From: an uncultured Granulosicoccaceae bacterium
GTDB lineage: Bacteria > Pseudomonadota > Gammaproteobacteria > Granulosicoccales > Granulosicoccaceae
Direction of reading: 5' to 3'
DNA: 55,905 bases
Assembly (NCBI GenBank): GCA_937958675.1
Contig: CALGND010000089.1
Location: 1 to 55,905 of the forward strand
Below are positions 34,260-42,119 of the stretch, piece by piece. Position numbers and translations under genes: made by a program. Each line of letters begins with the position of its first letter. Position 1 is the stretch's first letter. The notes below the pieces were generated by a model, which worked only from the letters and a program-made list of their open reading frames with translations, made no database searches and was not told where the DNA came from.

Positions 34260-35283
34260 ATACTGGCCCACAACGCTACTGATAAGTTTTTGTAGTATGC
34301 TGTAATTTCAATACACCGCTACAGGAACACACGGAATGTGCCCTGAATGTCCCAACTGCCACGCGTGCAGCGCGTTGGTGGTCCGCAATGGCCACTTTTT
34401 TCGCCGCTCCGATTCTCGAAGAATTCAGAGTTTTCGTTGCAAAGCGTGCTCTAAATACTTCTCTAATGCGACTTTCTCCGAGTGCTACCGCCAGAAGAAA
34501 CGGCGCATAAATGAACCGCTTCGCGACCTACTATGTAAACGGGTGTCGCTGCGCGATGCTGCCCGGCATTTTCAAGTGTCGCGCACCACAATTGCTCGCC
34601 GATTAACATTTCTAGCTGCACAATCTCGCAGGCGTAATGCAGTTTTGCTACAACAAATACAAGCAGAATTCGGCGCGTTTGATCGGGTGCAGTTTGATGA
34701 TTTAATTACTGCTGAACACACCAAATGCAAGCCCGTCTCCAGCACCCTGGTAGTGCAAGAAGATACGCGAATAATATTAGGTCATTGCGTTGCGCAGATA
34801 CCAGCATTTGGGCATCTGGCTGCAATAGCAAAGAAAAAATACGGCTTTAGGGCTGATCATAGTCGACGGGCGCGAGAGCGTTTATTCAAACAACTAACGA
34901 GCTTACTACCTAAATATACAACGTTTCGCACCGACGAGCATAAACACTATCCAGTGGTGATAAAACGACACTTTCCGAGCGCTGCACACGCGACGCACAA
35001 AGGCGCGAAAGGATCAGTGAGTGGGCAAGGTGAGTTGAAAAAAGTCGGGCGTGATCCGCTGTTTAGCATCAATCACTCGCTGGCGATGTTACGCGACAAA
35101 ATGAGCAGACTGTCGAGACGATCTTGGAACCTGTCGAAGCATATTGAACGCCTAGATGATCATCTTGCGATTTACGTTGAGTCTCATAACCGTGCGATCT
35201 ATAAGAAGATGCTCAAGAAAAAATACCTTGAAATTTAGCAGCTTAACTTTGAATCACGAATCAGTAGTCAAGTGAGCCAGTAT
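34260..35283 (+). mobile_element. Insertion sequence, 1024 bp, with 28-bp imperfect terminal inverted repeats
   Basis: The left end (34260-34287) begins ATACTGGCCCAC and the right end (35283-35256, read on the complement) begins ATACTGGCTCAC. The 28-bp ends match at 21 positions, including shared blocks ATACTGGC, CAC, CTACTGAT and GT at identical offsets. The single long frame inside encodes a transposase-like protein. No clean target-site duplication is visible, so the insertion may be old. The end sequence is not one I can assign to IS1 or IS1595. Confidence 0.75.
34336..35238 (+). CDS. Transposase of the insertion sequence (zinc-ribbon, IS1/IS1595-like)
   Basis: A 300-residue protein. A zinc ribbon at the N-terminus (CPNCHACSALVVRNGHFFRR ... 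RCKACSKYFS, residues about 4-45) is followed by a helix-turn-helix (VSLRDAARHFQVSRTTIARRL, about 70-90). The DDE-type core has acidic residues in VQFDDLITAEHTK and FRTDEHKHYP, and an IS1-like C-terminal NHSLAMLRDKMSRLSRRSWN ending SHN. The layout resembles transposases of the IS1 and IS1595 groups but is not a clear member of either. The gene is intact and reads away from preT. GGAAC lies before the ATG. Confidence 0.8.
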   Translation: MCPECPNCHACSALVVRNGHFFRRSDSRRIQSFRCKACSKYFSNATFSECYRQKKRRINEPLRDLLCKRVSLRDAARHFQVSRTTIARRLTFLAAQSRRRNAVLLQQIQAEFGAFDRVQFDDLITAEHTKCKPVSSTLVVQEDTRIILGHCVAQIPAFGHLAAIAKKKYGFRADHSRRARERLFKQLTSLLPKYTTFRTDEHKHYPVVIKRHFPSAAHATHKGAKGSVSGQGELKKVGRDPLFSINHSLAMLRDKMSRLSRRSWNLSKHIERLDDHLAIYVESHNRAIYKKMLKKKYLEI

Positions 35284-35293
35284 CAATGATTTA

Positions 35294-36310
35294 TTAGGCG
35301 CCAGCTTTACCCTTACGCTTAGCTAAGAACGCCTTATGCGCCTCATCGGTACCGTTATGAAAGGACCCTGTCCATTCATCCCACGGTATTTCAAGGCCGC
35401 CATAATTGCAGGTGACGTAACGATGATGCAATTGATGGTGATAGGTGCCTAAGGGCAATATCAACTTGCCGCCGATAATGATTCCTTGATATCCCGAATG
35501 CGTCGTCGCTGCCGACAAGGTAAAATACATGAGATGAAACGCTACTAACATTGGCGTTGATGGAATCACAAAATGAATGAGCACAGTACTGAGATAAATT
35601 AAATGCTCTAAGGGGTGCATCGACATACCCGACCACGGCCCAACATTGGTATTGCGATGATGAAGCGCATGAACACGCTGATAGATTTTGGAAGTATGGA
35701 TTAAGCGATGGATCAAAAAGAAGTGGCTTGTCTCCCACATCGGCAGTAAAAAAATCAGCACGACTAACCACAGCCATTGCTCGGGCATACTTAGCTGCGG
35801 CGCGTAACCATTAGCCAATGACCACAACATTAAAGCTTCATAGGCAGTCCAAACAGTGACACCACTGACGAGTGTCCAAAACATATTGTCGCGAACCTGC
35901 GATCCAAATGTAAACAGGCGGCTATTGGTTGCAAACGGGCGCGCGTCGTAACGTCGTTCGTCACCTTGTTTACGAGCCACATAAAAGTACCAGTGCAATC
36001 CGCCAGCCACCAAGCTCATTAACGCAATGTTACGCAGAAGCAAGCCAGCAACCCAAGTTGGAGCAAGCTGTTGGGATGTTTCCAAAGAGGGTTGGAAGAA
36101 AAAACTGCAGCCTATTGCCAAGAACAGGATGATCAAGCGTTCTGATACTGGGAACCACCCACTGACCATCCACTTCAAGATGCTTGTGATATCAGGTGGC
36201 CAGTTAAAGTAAGGCGAAACCTGAACTGGTAGCGGCGGTAAGAAATGCCAAGCAGATCTGGACCGGTTAGGTTTTGGTTTAGTCGAATTAGGTATATCGC
36301 GCTCAGTCAT
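35294..36310 (-). CDS. Fatty acid hydroxylase/sterol desaturase superfamily membrane protein
   Basis: A 338-residue protein using ATG 36310; an upstream in-frame ATG would add 16 residues with no better ribosome site. Several membrane helices surround three histidine clusters that bind a di-iron centre: FFLIHRLIH, RVHALHHRN and YHHQLHHR. Family members hydroxylate or desaturate lipids, sterols or carotenoids with oxygen. No partner genes suggest the substrate. The stop lies 11 bp beyond the right end of the insertion sequence. Confidence 0.85.
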   Translation of the reverse strand: MTERDIPNSTKPKPNRSRSAWHFLPPLPVQVSPYFNWPPDITSILKWMVSGWFPVSERLIILFLAIGCSFFFQPSLETSQQLAPTWVAGLLLRNIALMSLVAGGLHWYFYVARKQGDERRYDARPFATNSRLFTFGSQVRDNMFWTLVSGVTVWTAYEALMLWSLANGYAPQLSMPEQWLWLVVLIFLLPMWETSHFFLIHRLIHTSKIYQRVHALHHRNTNVGPWSGMSMHPLEHLIYLSTVLIHFVIPSTPMLVAFHLMYFTLSAATTHSGYQGIIIGGKLILPLGTYHHQLHHRYVTCNYGGLEIPWDEWTGSFHNGTDEAHKAFLAKRKGKAGA

Positions 36311-36445
36311 ACGCCGATTTTCACATAAATTGAAATGCGTGAGCAATTGATCTACCATAAAATCGCAAACCTATTCGCTACCCCGAGGCTCAACTACTCA
36401 GTCCAATATCCACTTCAACATAGAAATAAATGAGAGATAAATACC

Positions 36446-36754
36446 ATGTGTCAAATGTTCGCTGGTCAACCACAATCCAACTACGATTATCAATCACGGT
36501 CAATACGCCTTAACGGCCTTAGCACCAGTGTGCGCCTCGAACAAAAATTCTGGGAAATTCTTGATCAAATGGCACAAGCCGAGCAAACGTCAACGCCACA
36601 ATTTATCTCAACGCTATATTCTGAAGTCATCACCTTTCACGGTGAAGCCAAGAACTTTACATCGCTTCTGCGCTGCACGTGCCTGATCTATCAACAAAAG
36701 TGTATCGACGCACAACATGCTGAGGAAGCGTCAATAGCAACAATAGCGTCATAA
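36446..36754 (+). CDS. Ribbon-helix-helix (RHH_4-like) protein
   Basis: A 102-residue protein. Residues about 15-80 (RSIRLNGLSTSVRLEQKFWE, ILDQMAQAEQTSTPQFISTL) match the arylsulfatase-linked RHH_4 type ribbon-helix-helix family, small proteins that probably bind DNA as dimers. MCQMFAG at the N-terminus is also typical. It is a stand-alone gene between the fatty acid hydroxylase and glyoxalase genes. Its targets are unknown. Confidence 0.75.
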   Translation: MCQMFAGQPQSNYDYQSRSIRLNGLSTSVRLEQKFWEILDQMAQAEQTSTPQFISTLYSEVITFHGEAKNFTSLLRCTCLIYQQKCIDAQHAEEASIATIAS

Positions 36755-36871
36755 TTACCCGCAACAGTATTACATCCCCCGAATGTAGTAATGCTATAGC
36801 ACCACACTCGCACACTCGCGAGATAAAGTTTCTAGGATACAGGTTTGAATACCGTCAATCTGGAGGCTCCT

Positions 36872-37267
36872 ATGGCAAAGGCCATTCATTCAATGATTCG
36901 CGTGCTGGACGAGGCGCGTTCAGTAAAATTTTATCAAGATGCTTTTGATCTGAACATCGCAGATCGTTTAGATTTTGATTCCTTTACTTTGGTTTACCTT
37001 AGTAATGCAGAAAGCTCCTTCGAGCTAGAACTCACCATTAATAAAGATCAAACCGAGGCCTATGATTTGGGTGGCGGTTATGGGCATTTTGCCGTTTGTG
37101 TTGATGACCTGGATGCTGAACATCACAAGATGGTCGATCTTGGTTACCAACCACGCGACATCGTTGAATTTGAAAACGATAACACCTTAATCGCGAAATT
37201 CTTTTTTATCAATGACCCAGATGGTTACGCCATAGAAGTATTGCAGCGACACGGTCGCTTCCAATAA
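36872..37267 (+). CDS. Glyoxalase/lactoylglutathione lyase-like VOC protein
   Basis: A 131-residue vicinal-oxygen-chelate fold protein. It starts at ATG 36872, which follows GGAGG (36862-36866); an upstream TTG was rejected. Conserved elements are HSMIRVLDEARSVKFYQDAF, FELELTINK, GGGYGHFAVCVDDLDA and FFINDPDGYAIEVLQR, with His/Glu metal-ligand candidates. It resembles glyoxalase I and could act in methylglyoxal or aldehyde detoxification. The nearby Tat/GMC dehydrogenase pair is a possible metabolic partner. Confidence 0.85.
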   Translation: MAKAIHSMIRVLDEARSVKFYQDAFDLNIADRLDFDSFTLVYLSNAESSFELELTINKDQTEAYDLGGGYGHFAVCVDDLDAEHHKMVDLGYQPRDIVEFENDNTLIAKFFFINDPDGYAIEVLQRHGRFQ

Positions 37268-37333
37268 TCGTGCTATGCCCATGATTATCAAATTTACTTT
37301 AGTCCACATAAACAACACTTGCTGGAGTAAGCG

Positions 37334-37921
37334 ATGAAAGCAGAAAACGAACAAGCTCTACATTTTACAAAACCTCAGTCTCAAACGCCCCAATCAAGTT
37401 TTGCCAAAATCACACGCCGTGAATTACTTAAACGCAGTGCGGCGATTGGCGGCAGTCTAATTGTTGGCAGCGGATTTATAGCCGGCAGCACAGCTAGCTG
37501 GGCTTTAGAAGTTAAATCACTCAGCCCGGACACCATGGCAACTTTGGTGCAAATGGCGCGAGACATTTACCCGCATGATTCGATGGGAGATGAAATTTAT
37601 GCTGCGGCAGTTAAGGCGCACGATGACAAAGCAGCTGAAGATTCAGAATATAAAACCATGTTGGAAACAGGCGTTGATAGCCTTAATGCGGCAGCCAAAC
37701 AAATGGGCCATGCAAGTTATCTAGCCACAGGGTGGGAAGCTGAACGCACGGAACTTTTAAAATCGATAGAGTCAGACGGATTCTTCCAAACCATACGCGG
37801 TGGTTTAGTTGTCGGTTTATACAATCAAAAAGCGGTTTGGGATGCACTCGGGTATGAGGGCTCCTCTTATGAAAAAGGCGGTTACCTAAATCGTGGTTTC
37901 GATGACATCAAGTGGCTTTAA
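37334..37921 (+). CDS. Tat-exported small subunit of a GMC-type dehydrogenase (gluconate dehydrogenase subunit 3-like)
   Basis: A 195-residue protein. The twin-arginine signal KITRRELLKRSAAIGG (residues about 25-40) is followed by a hydrophobic core and the cleavage region GSTASWALE. The mature part matches the gluconate 2-dehydrogenase subunit 3 family, ending YEGSSYEKGGYLNRGFDDIKWL. The GMC catalytic subunit 42 bp downstream lacks its own signal, so it likely rides through the Tat pore on this partner. No cytochrome c subunit gene follows, so the electron acceptor is unclear. Confidence 0.82.
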   Translation: MKAENEQALHFTKPQSQTPQSSFAKITRRELLKRSAAIGGSLIVGSGFIAGSTASWALEVKSLSPDTMATLVQMARDIYPHDSMGDEIYAAAVKAHDDKAAEDSEYKTMLETGVDSLNAAAKQMGHASYLATGWEAERTELLKSIESDGFFQTIRGGLVVGLYNQKAVWDALGYEGSSYEKGGYLNRGFDDIKWL

Positions 37922-37963
37922 AACATACAAGCCATTTGCTAAACAATTTCTGGAGGAAACAAT

Positions 37964-39532
37964 ATGACAGCCCCATTTGATGTAAACGACAACAGCGTTG
38001 TAGTAATAATCGGAACAGGTGCCGGAGGTGGCACACTAGCTCACGAACTGGCGCTAAAAGGTATCGATGTTGTAGCGCTTGAAGCAGGCGGAAGACATCT
38101 ACCACAAGATTACATAAACGATGAATGGCCCAGCTTCAGCCAACTTGCCTTGACAGACATGCGAACCACTTCTGGTAGCTGGCGGGTAGCAAAAGATTTT
38201 GCAAACCTTCCTGCATGGATAGTAAAAGCGGTCGGCGGTTCGACCGTACATTGGGCCGGTGCATCGCTAAGGTTACAAGACCATGAGTTCCGTGCGCTAA
38301 GCACCTATGGTGAGTTAGAAGGCGCCAACCTACTAGATTGGCCCGTTACACTCGCAGAGCTTGAACCCTACTACGACAAGGCCGAGAAAAAAATGGGCGT
38401 TACGCGCACCAATGGTATCCCTGGCTTGCCTGGTAACAACAACTTTAAGGTAATGAAAGCTGGTGCTGATAAATTGGGATACAAAGATTGTCACACGGGA
38501 AGAATGGCGATCAATTCTGAACCTCGCGACGATAGAGCGTCTTGCCAACAATTAGGTTTTTGTTTTCAAGGTTGCAAAATGGGCGCTAAGTGGTCCACTG
38601 CCTATTCAGAAATACCCAGAGGCGAAGCCACTGGGCATCTTGAAGTACGTGAACACTCGCTAGTGCTAAAAATAGAGCACGACGCCGATGGCAAGATCGA
38701 CGGCGTGGTTTATCAAGACAAAGACGGCAACCAAGTTAAGCAGATGGCCCGTGCCGTGTGCGTTGCAGGCAACTCCATTGAAAGCCCACGCATGCTACTT
38801 AATTCAGCCTCCTCAATGTTTCCAGATGGCCTAGCCAATAGCTCAGGGCAAGTGGGTAAAAACTATATGCGCCACATGACAGGCTCTGTCTACGCCGCCT
38901 TTGAACAACCAGTGCGCATGTACCGCGGCACAACGATGGCAGGCATTATCACCGATGAGGCGCGACACGACCCATCGCGTGGTTTTGTTGGTGGCTATGA
39001 AATGGAAACCTTATCAATCGGAATTCCATTTATGGCAGCATTTTTAAACCCAGGTGCATGGGGGCGAGAATTTGCATCAGCTATGGATAACTACGAAAAC
39101 ATGGCAGGCATGTGGTTGGTTGGAGAAGATATGCCGCAGGAGTCGAACGCTATTACGTTATCAGAGGAAAAGGATCAATCTGGTATGCCTGTTGCCAATG
39201 TCCATTTTGATGATCATCCAAACGATGTTGCAATGCGAGACCATGCGTATCAGCAAGGCATGGCACTTTATGATTCGGTTGGAGCGACACAAACTTACCC
39301 TACTCCGCCTTACCCATCCACGCATAACCTAGGAACACTGCGGATGAGCGAAAAGCCAGGCGACGGAGTCGTAAACGGTTTTGGGCAAAGTCACGATATT
39401 AGCAATCTGTTTGTCTCAGATGGAAGCCAATTCACTACTGGTGGAGCTGAAAACCCAACCTTGACCATCGTAACCTTGGCCATTAGACAAGCTGATTATA
39501 TTGCTCAGCAGATGAGTGAGAAGAGCATTTAG
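37964..39532 (+). CDS. GMC oxidoreductase (catalytic flavoprotein subunit)
   Basis: A 522-residue FAD enzyme that oxidises an alcohol or sugar. The N-terminal FAD motif VVIIGTGAGGGTLAHELALKG (residues about 11-31), the VGGSTVHWAGASLR segment and the C-terminal catalytic region STHNLGTLRMSEKPG with ENPTLTIVTLAIR place it with gluconate/sorbitol/fructose dehydrogenase large subunits. GGAGG precedes ATG 37964 by about 8 bases. Translation probably follows the Tat-signal subunit gene upstream. The substrate cannot be inferred. A terminator lies just downstream. Confidence 0.9.
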   Translation: MTAPFDVNDNSVVVIIGTGAGGGTLAHELALKGIDVVALEAGGRHLPQDYINDEWPSFSQLALTDMRTTSGSWRVAKDFANLPAWIVKAVGGSTVHWAGASLRLQDHEFRALSTYGELEGANLLDWPVTLAELEPYYDKAEKKMGVTRTNGIPGLPGNNNFKVMKAGADKLGYKDCHTGRMAINSEPRDDRASCQQLGFCFQGCKMGAKWSTAYSEIPRGEATGHLEVREHSLVLKIEHDADGKIDGVVYQDKDGNQVKQMARAVCVAGNSIESPRMLLNSASSMFPDGLANSSGQVGKNYMRHMTGSVYAAFEQPVRMYRGTTMAGIITDEARHDPSRGFVGGYEMETLSIGIPFMAAFLNPGAWGREFASAMDNYENMAGMWLVGEDMPQESNAITLSEEKDQSGMPVANVHFDDHPNDVAMRDHAYQQGMALYDSVGATQTYPTPPYPSTHNLGTLRMSEKPGDGVVNGFGQSHDISNLFVSDGSQFTTGGAENPTLTIVTLAIRQADYIAQQMSEKSI

Positions 39533-39545
39533 TTAAGAAGCGGAA

Positions 39546-39578
39546 TTAAGGTGGCTAGTCTATTGCTAGTCACCTTAA
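39546..39578. terminator. Hairpin terminator after the GMC operon
   Basis: TTAAGGTGGCTAG (39546-39558) pairs with CTAGTCACCTTAA (39566-39578) over 13 bp with one G-T pair, loop 7 nt. A-rich sequence follows. It lies 13 bp beyond the GMC stop and 54 bp from the stop of a convergent gene, so it may act from both sides. Confidence 0.65.
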
Positions 39579-39632
39579 AATAAAAGTACGTGTAACTGTC
39601 AAACACTGCTGCAAGCCAATGGCGGCTATTGT

Positions 39633-40424
39633 TTAAGTTACCGATTCTAAAAAAGAGAGCAACCCTTCATTAAACGCATCTACCTGTTCTACGTTAGATA
39701 TATGTGATGCATTATCGAGAATAGTCAGTTGCGAATTAGGCAATTTTTCATGCATGGCTTGCGAGCCTGAAACGGGTGTGGCTACATCTTCGGCTCCAAC
39801 TATCAGTAACACAGGCACCTTTACGTTGGGCAGCTGATCAATGTAGTTAAGCTTCATAATAGCGTGACAGCAGGCAACATAACCCTCACTAGACGTAGCA
39901 GCCAATTGAGCTTTAACCGCTGCCATTCCTGCAACACCTGATTTCAAGCCAGCGCTTGTAAACCAACGCTCCATTGTTGCATCCACTATCGATTTTAAAC
40001 CGTTGGTTTCGACAGCCTGGATTCTTGCATCCCAAATCGGCCCAGCTGCTGCTGGTTGCGAGCTGGCCGTATCCGCCAACACTGCAGAGATAATGCGTTG
40101 CGGATAACGTAGCAATAAACTTTGGCCGATCATGCCACCAACCGACAAACCAACCCAGTGTGCTTTTTCGATCTTCTGGCTATCCATCACGGCGATCACA
40201 TCATTCGCAAGCTCTTCTAGCGTGTAAGGCCCTGCAGGAACATCGCTCTGACCATGCCCTCGCATATCAAGCCGCACCACACGGTAATCCGCTTCCAGCA
40301 CTTGCATCTGCGGATCCCACATGTGCAGATTGCAGCCTAGTGAATGCGCCATCAAAACAACAGGACCATTCTCGTTGCCGCTGATGTCGACGTTAATTTT
40401 GATATCGCCGTGATTGATTATCAT
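39633..40424 (-). CDS. Alpha/beta hydrolase, 3-oxoadipate enol-lactonase-like
   Basis: A 263-residue alpha/beta hydrolase. The nucleophile Ser94 lies in WVGLSVGGMIGQ, the acid in LIVGAEDVATPV and the histidine in DNASHISNVE. The RLDMRGHGQSDVPAGPYTLE segment is typical of PcaD, which hydrolyses 3-oxoadipate enol-lactone in the protocatechuate branch. No other pca genes are visible, so it may be an isolated paralogue acting on another ester or lactone. It is convergent with the GMC gene. Confidence 0.82.
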   Translation of the reverse strand: MIINHGDIKINVDISGNENGPVVLMAHSLGCNLHMWDPQMQVLEADYRVVRLDMRGHGQSDVPAGPYTLEELANDVIAVMDSQKIEKAHWVGLSVGGMIGQSLLLRYPQRIISAVLADTASSQPAAAGPIWDARIQAVETNGLKSIVDATMERWFTSAGLKSGVAGMAAVKAQLAATSSEGYVACCHAIMKLNYIDQLPNVKVPVLLIVGAEDVATPVSGSQAMHEKLPNSQLTILDNASHISNVEQVDAFNEGLLSFLESVT

Positions 40425-40581
40425 GCTGATTATGATGTGACGTTACTAAAGTAGTAACACAGACGACGCTAACGTATATTGGATTCACTGGCAATGGCCC
40501 AGCCAGTTTTATTTATTGTCCGGCCGATTCTGTAACCGAAGGCTCTACTATGAAACGGCATAAATCGATATTTATCGGTAC

Positions 40582-40601
40582 CACCCGGCTATTGCCGGGT
40601 G
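40582..40601. terminator. GC-rich hairpin after the ArsR-SRPBCC pair
   Basis: CACCCGGC (40582-40589) and GCCGGGTG (40594-40601) form a perfect 8-bp stem with a 4-nt loop, 19 bp beyond the SRPBCC stop on the minus strand. There is no U tract, so its role as terminator is uncertain. Confidence 0.4.
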
Positions 40602-40620
40602 CCGGTGCCTGCAGCGCCAA

Positions 40621-41052
40621 CTAAGTTGTCGCTGTAAGGATTTCGCGCAACTTTCCAAAATGTTTGTCCCAACCGTTATCAAGCGCCATGATCAAGCCAA
40701 GCGCCGCATCCCCAGAAGCTTCAGAAATACCCTCATGGACGAGCGTTACTTTTGTACCGCCAACCGCTTCTTCTAGCGTCCAAGTAACTGTAGTTGTCGC
40801 CGTGCCTAGCGGCTTTATGGTAAACGTATAGGATAGAGATGCGGGCTTTTTAGCGCTGAGTACATCACCCCAACACATCTTGGAGTTTGCATCTGATGCA
40901 TCGCCGAGTAACTCAAACGGCTTGCCTTCCTCAAGGTTGGCAGCAGCCGGGTGAAACCACTCGCCGAGCTTATCTTTATTGGTTAAGTACTCCCAAACGG
41001 TTTCCCGAGAAGCTGCCAAGAATATGGATTTATTTATTGTGGTTGTACTCAT
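40621..41052 (-). CDS. SRPBCC (AHSA1-like) domain protein
   Basis: A 143-residue START/SRPBCC-fold protein: INKSIFLAASRETVWEYLTN at the start, EWFHPAAANLEEGKPFEL, then VTWTLEEAVGGTKVTLVHEGI near residue 100. These proteins bind hydrophobic ligands and are often encoded right after an ArsR regulator, as here; the start overlaps the arsR-like stop (ATGA). The pair probably senses or binds a small molecule. No enzyme activity can be assigned. Confidence 0.87.
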   Translation of the reverse strand: MSTTTINKSIFLAASRETVWEYLTNKDKLGEWFHPAAANLEEGKPFELLGDASDANSKMCWGDVLSAKKPASLSYTFTIKPLGTATTTVTWTLEEAVGGTKVTLVHEGISEASGDAALGLIMALDNGWDKHFGKLREILTATT

Positions 41053-41393
41053 TTAATTTTCCTTTTCATTTTGTTGCGGTTATCGCTCTCGATAGCGTTC
41101 TTTAATGAACCCAGCGCGGTATCCCAATATTGATCAAAGTAACTGAACCATGCAGCTGTTGACTTCAAGCCTTTTGGGTTCAGACGAGTAATGCGCTCCT
41201 TGCCTCTTGCGGTAACCGTTATCAAGTTACCTTCCTCTAGAATCGTTAAGTGTTTACGTACGGCAGTGCGGGTGAGATCGAATTTACCCACCACCTCCGA
41301 AATAGTTAATTCCTCTTCGCCTAATTCCATCAAAATTTGTCGGCGAGTTGGATCGCCCAATGCACGAAATGAGGATTGCAGTTGTTGGTTCAT
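41049..41393 (-). CDS. ArsR-family transcriptional regulator
   Basis: A 114-residue winged-helix regulator (FRALGDPTRRQILMELGEEE, LTISEVVGKFDLTRTAVRKH, LTILEEGNLITVTARGKERI). It lacks the CVC metal motif of classical ArsR, so it is probably not a metal sensor. It is translated with the SRPBCC gene. Two tandem inverted-repeat sites in the adjacent 41404-41448 region, between it and the divergent acetyltransferase, are likely its own operators. Confidence 0.88.
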   Translation of the reverse strand: MNQQLQSSFRALGDPTRRQILMELGEEELTISEVVGKFDLTRTAVRKHLTILEEGNLITVTARGKERITRLNPKGLKSTAAWFSYFDQYWDTALGSLKNAIESDNRNKMKRKIK

Positions 41394-41403
41394 TGATAAT
41401 TAC

Positions 41404-41448
41404 ATAACACCTAAAGGAGTTATAATATATAACACCATTTGGAGTCAT
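41404..41448. promoter_or_regulatory. Tandem operator-like inverted repeats before the arsR gene
   Basis: Two copies of the pattern ATAACACC-N4-GGAGTYAT occur at 41404-41423 and 41429-41448, start to start 25 bp. Each is an imperfect dyad. They lie between the divergent arsR-like and GNAT genes, 11 bp from the ArsR start, as expected for autoregulation. Confidence 0.6.
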
Positions 41449-41533
41449 GTCAAGCGCAATTGTGCCTAACAACTTGCTATTCGTAGATATGCGATTATCA
41501 AGACAAATCCGTCAAATTGATAAGGCACTGGAA

Positions 41534-41989
41534 ATGAATGTAGAAAAAGCTGAGCTCAACAACCTGAAACCCATAGCCAGATTATTCGACCTGTATCGCC
41601 AGTACTACCACTGTGAACCAAACCTTTCGCTGGCAACTAGCTTTATCAAAGATCGGTTAGAAAACGGTGATTCTGATATTTTTATCGCGATTGATAAGGA
41701 GCAGGTTTGCGGTTTCGTTCAGCTCTACCCGTCTTTGTGCTCAGTAATAGCTGCAAAGATCTACATACTTCATGACCTTTATGTTGATGCAGATTATCGA
41801 CAGTCGGGCGCTGGTAAGTTGTTAATGAATAGAGCTACACTGTGGGCTACTGAGACCGGTGCCGCTCGCTTGGATCTGTTAACAGAGAAAGACAACAACG
41901 CTGCGCAGAGGCTTTACGAACAACTGGGTTACCAGAAATCACTTGAGGATTATTTCGCTTATTCGCTTGATGTGCCTGTTTCTTCTTAA
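41534..41989 (+). CDS. GNAT family N-acetyltransferase
   Basis: A 151-residue acetyltransferase of the GNAT fold. The N-terminal strand-helix VEKAELNNLKPIARLFDLYR, the strand AKIYILHDLYVDADYRQSGAGKLLMN with the acetyl-CoA loop (RQSGAGK), and a final DNNAAQRLYEQLGYQK are all present. ATG 41534, with AAGG 8 bases upstream, begins the domain; a longer in-frame start at 41447 falls inside the operator region and was not used. Substrate unknown. The gene is divergent from the arsR-like gene. Confidence 0.85.
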   Translation: MNVEKAELNNLKPIARLFDLYRQYYHCEPNLSLATSFIKDRLENGDSDIFIAIDKEQVCGFVQLYPSLCSVIAAKIYILHDLYVDADYRQSGAGKLLMNRATLWATETGAARLDLLTEKDNNAAQRLYEQLGYQKSLEDYFAYSLDVPVSS

Positions 41990-41999
41990 CGCGTTAGCG

Positions 42000-42095
42000 G
42001 CGTTCGCGGGGACGATAGATAATCCTGTCATTGCCACGTAGGTGGAAACCATACTCTGATCAACGTGGATCCCGGATCAAGCCCGGGATGACTAG
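42000..42095. repeat. REP-like dispersed repeat with hairpin
   Basis: A GC-rich stretch with GCGGGGACGATAGA near 42006 and a hairpin ATCCCGG (42068-42074)/CCGGGAT (42082-42088) lies between two convergent genes. Similar vocabulary appears at 8622-8680 and 48228-48244. Such palindromic units are widespread in proteobacterial intergenic DNA and can end transcripts. The element was recognised by eye. Confidence 0.5.
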
Positions 42096-42119
42096 AGATA
42101 CACCAAGGCTATATACGCA

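Noticed and set aside
34248..35294. Possible degenerate 12-bp target duplication (TCAATATTTTTA versus TCAATGATTTAT) flanking the insertion sequence
   Set aside because: Only 8 of 12 bases agree and the A/T-rich flanks make this easy by chance; no duplication is claimed.
40550..40624. 24-codon ATG frame overlapping the end of the SRPBCC gene
   Set aside because: Too short, overlaps a hairpin and the neighbouring stop, and shows no family feature.
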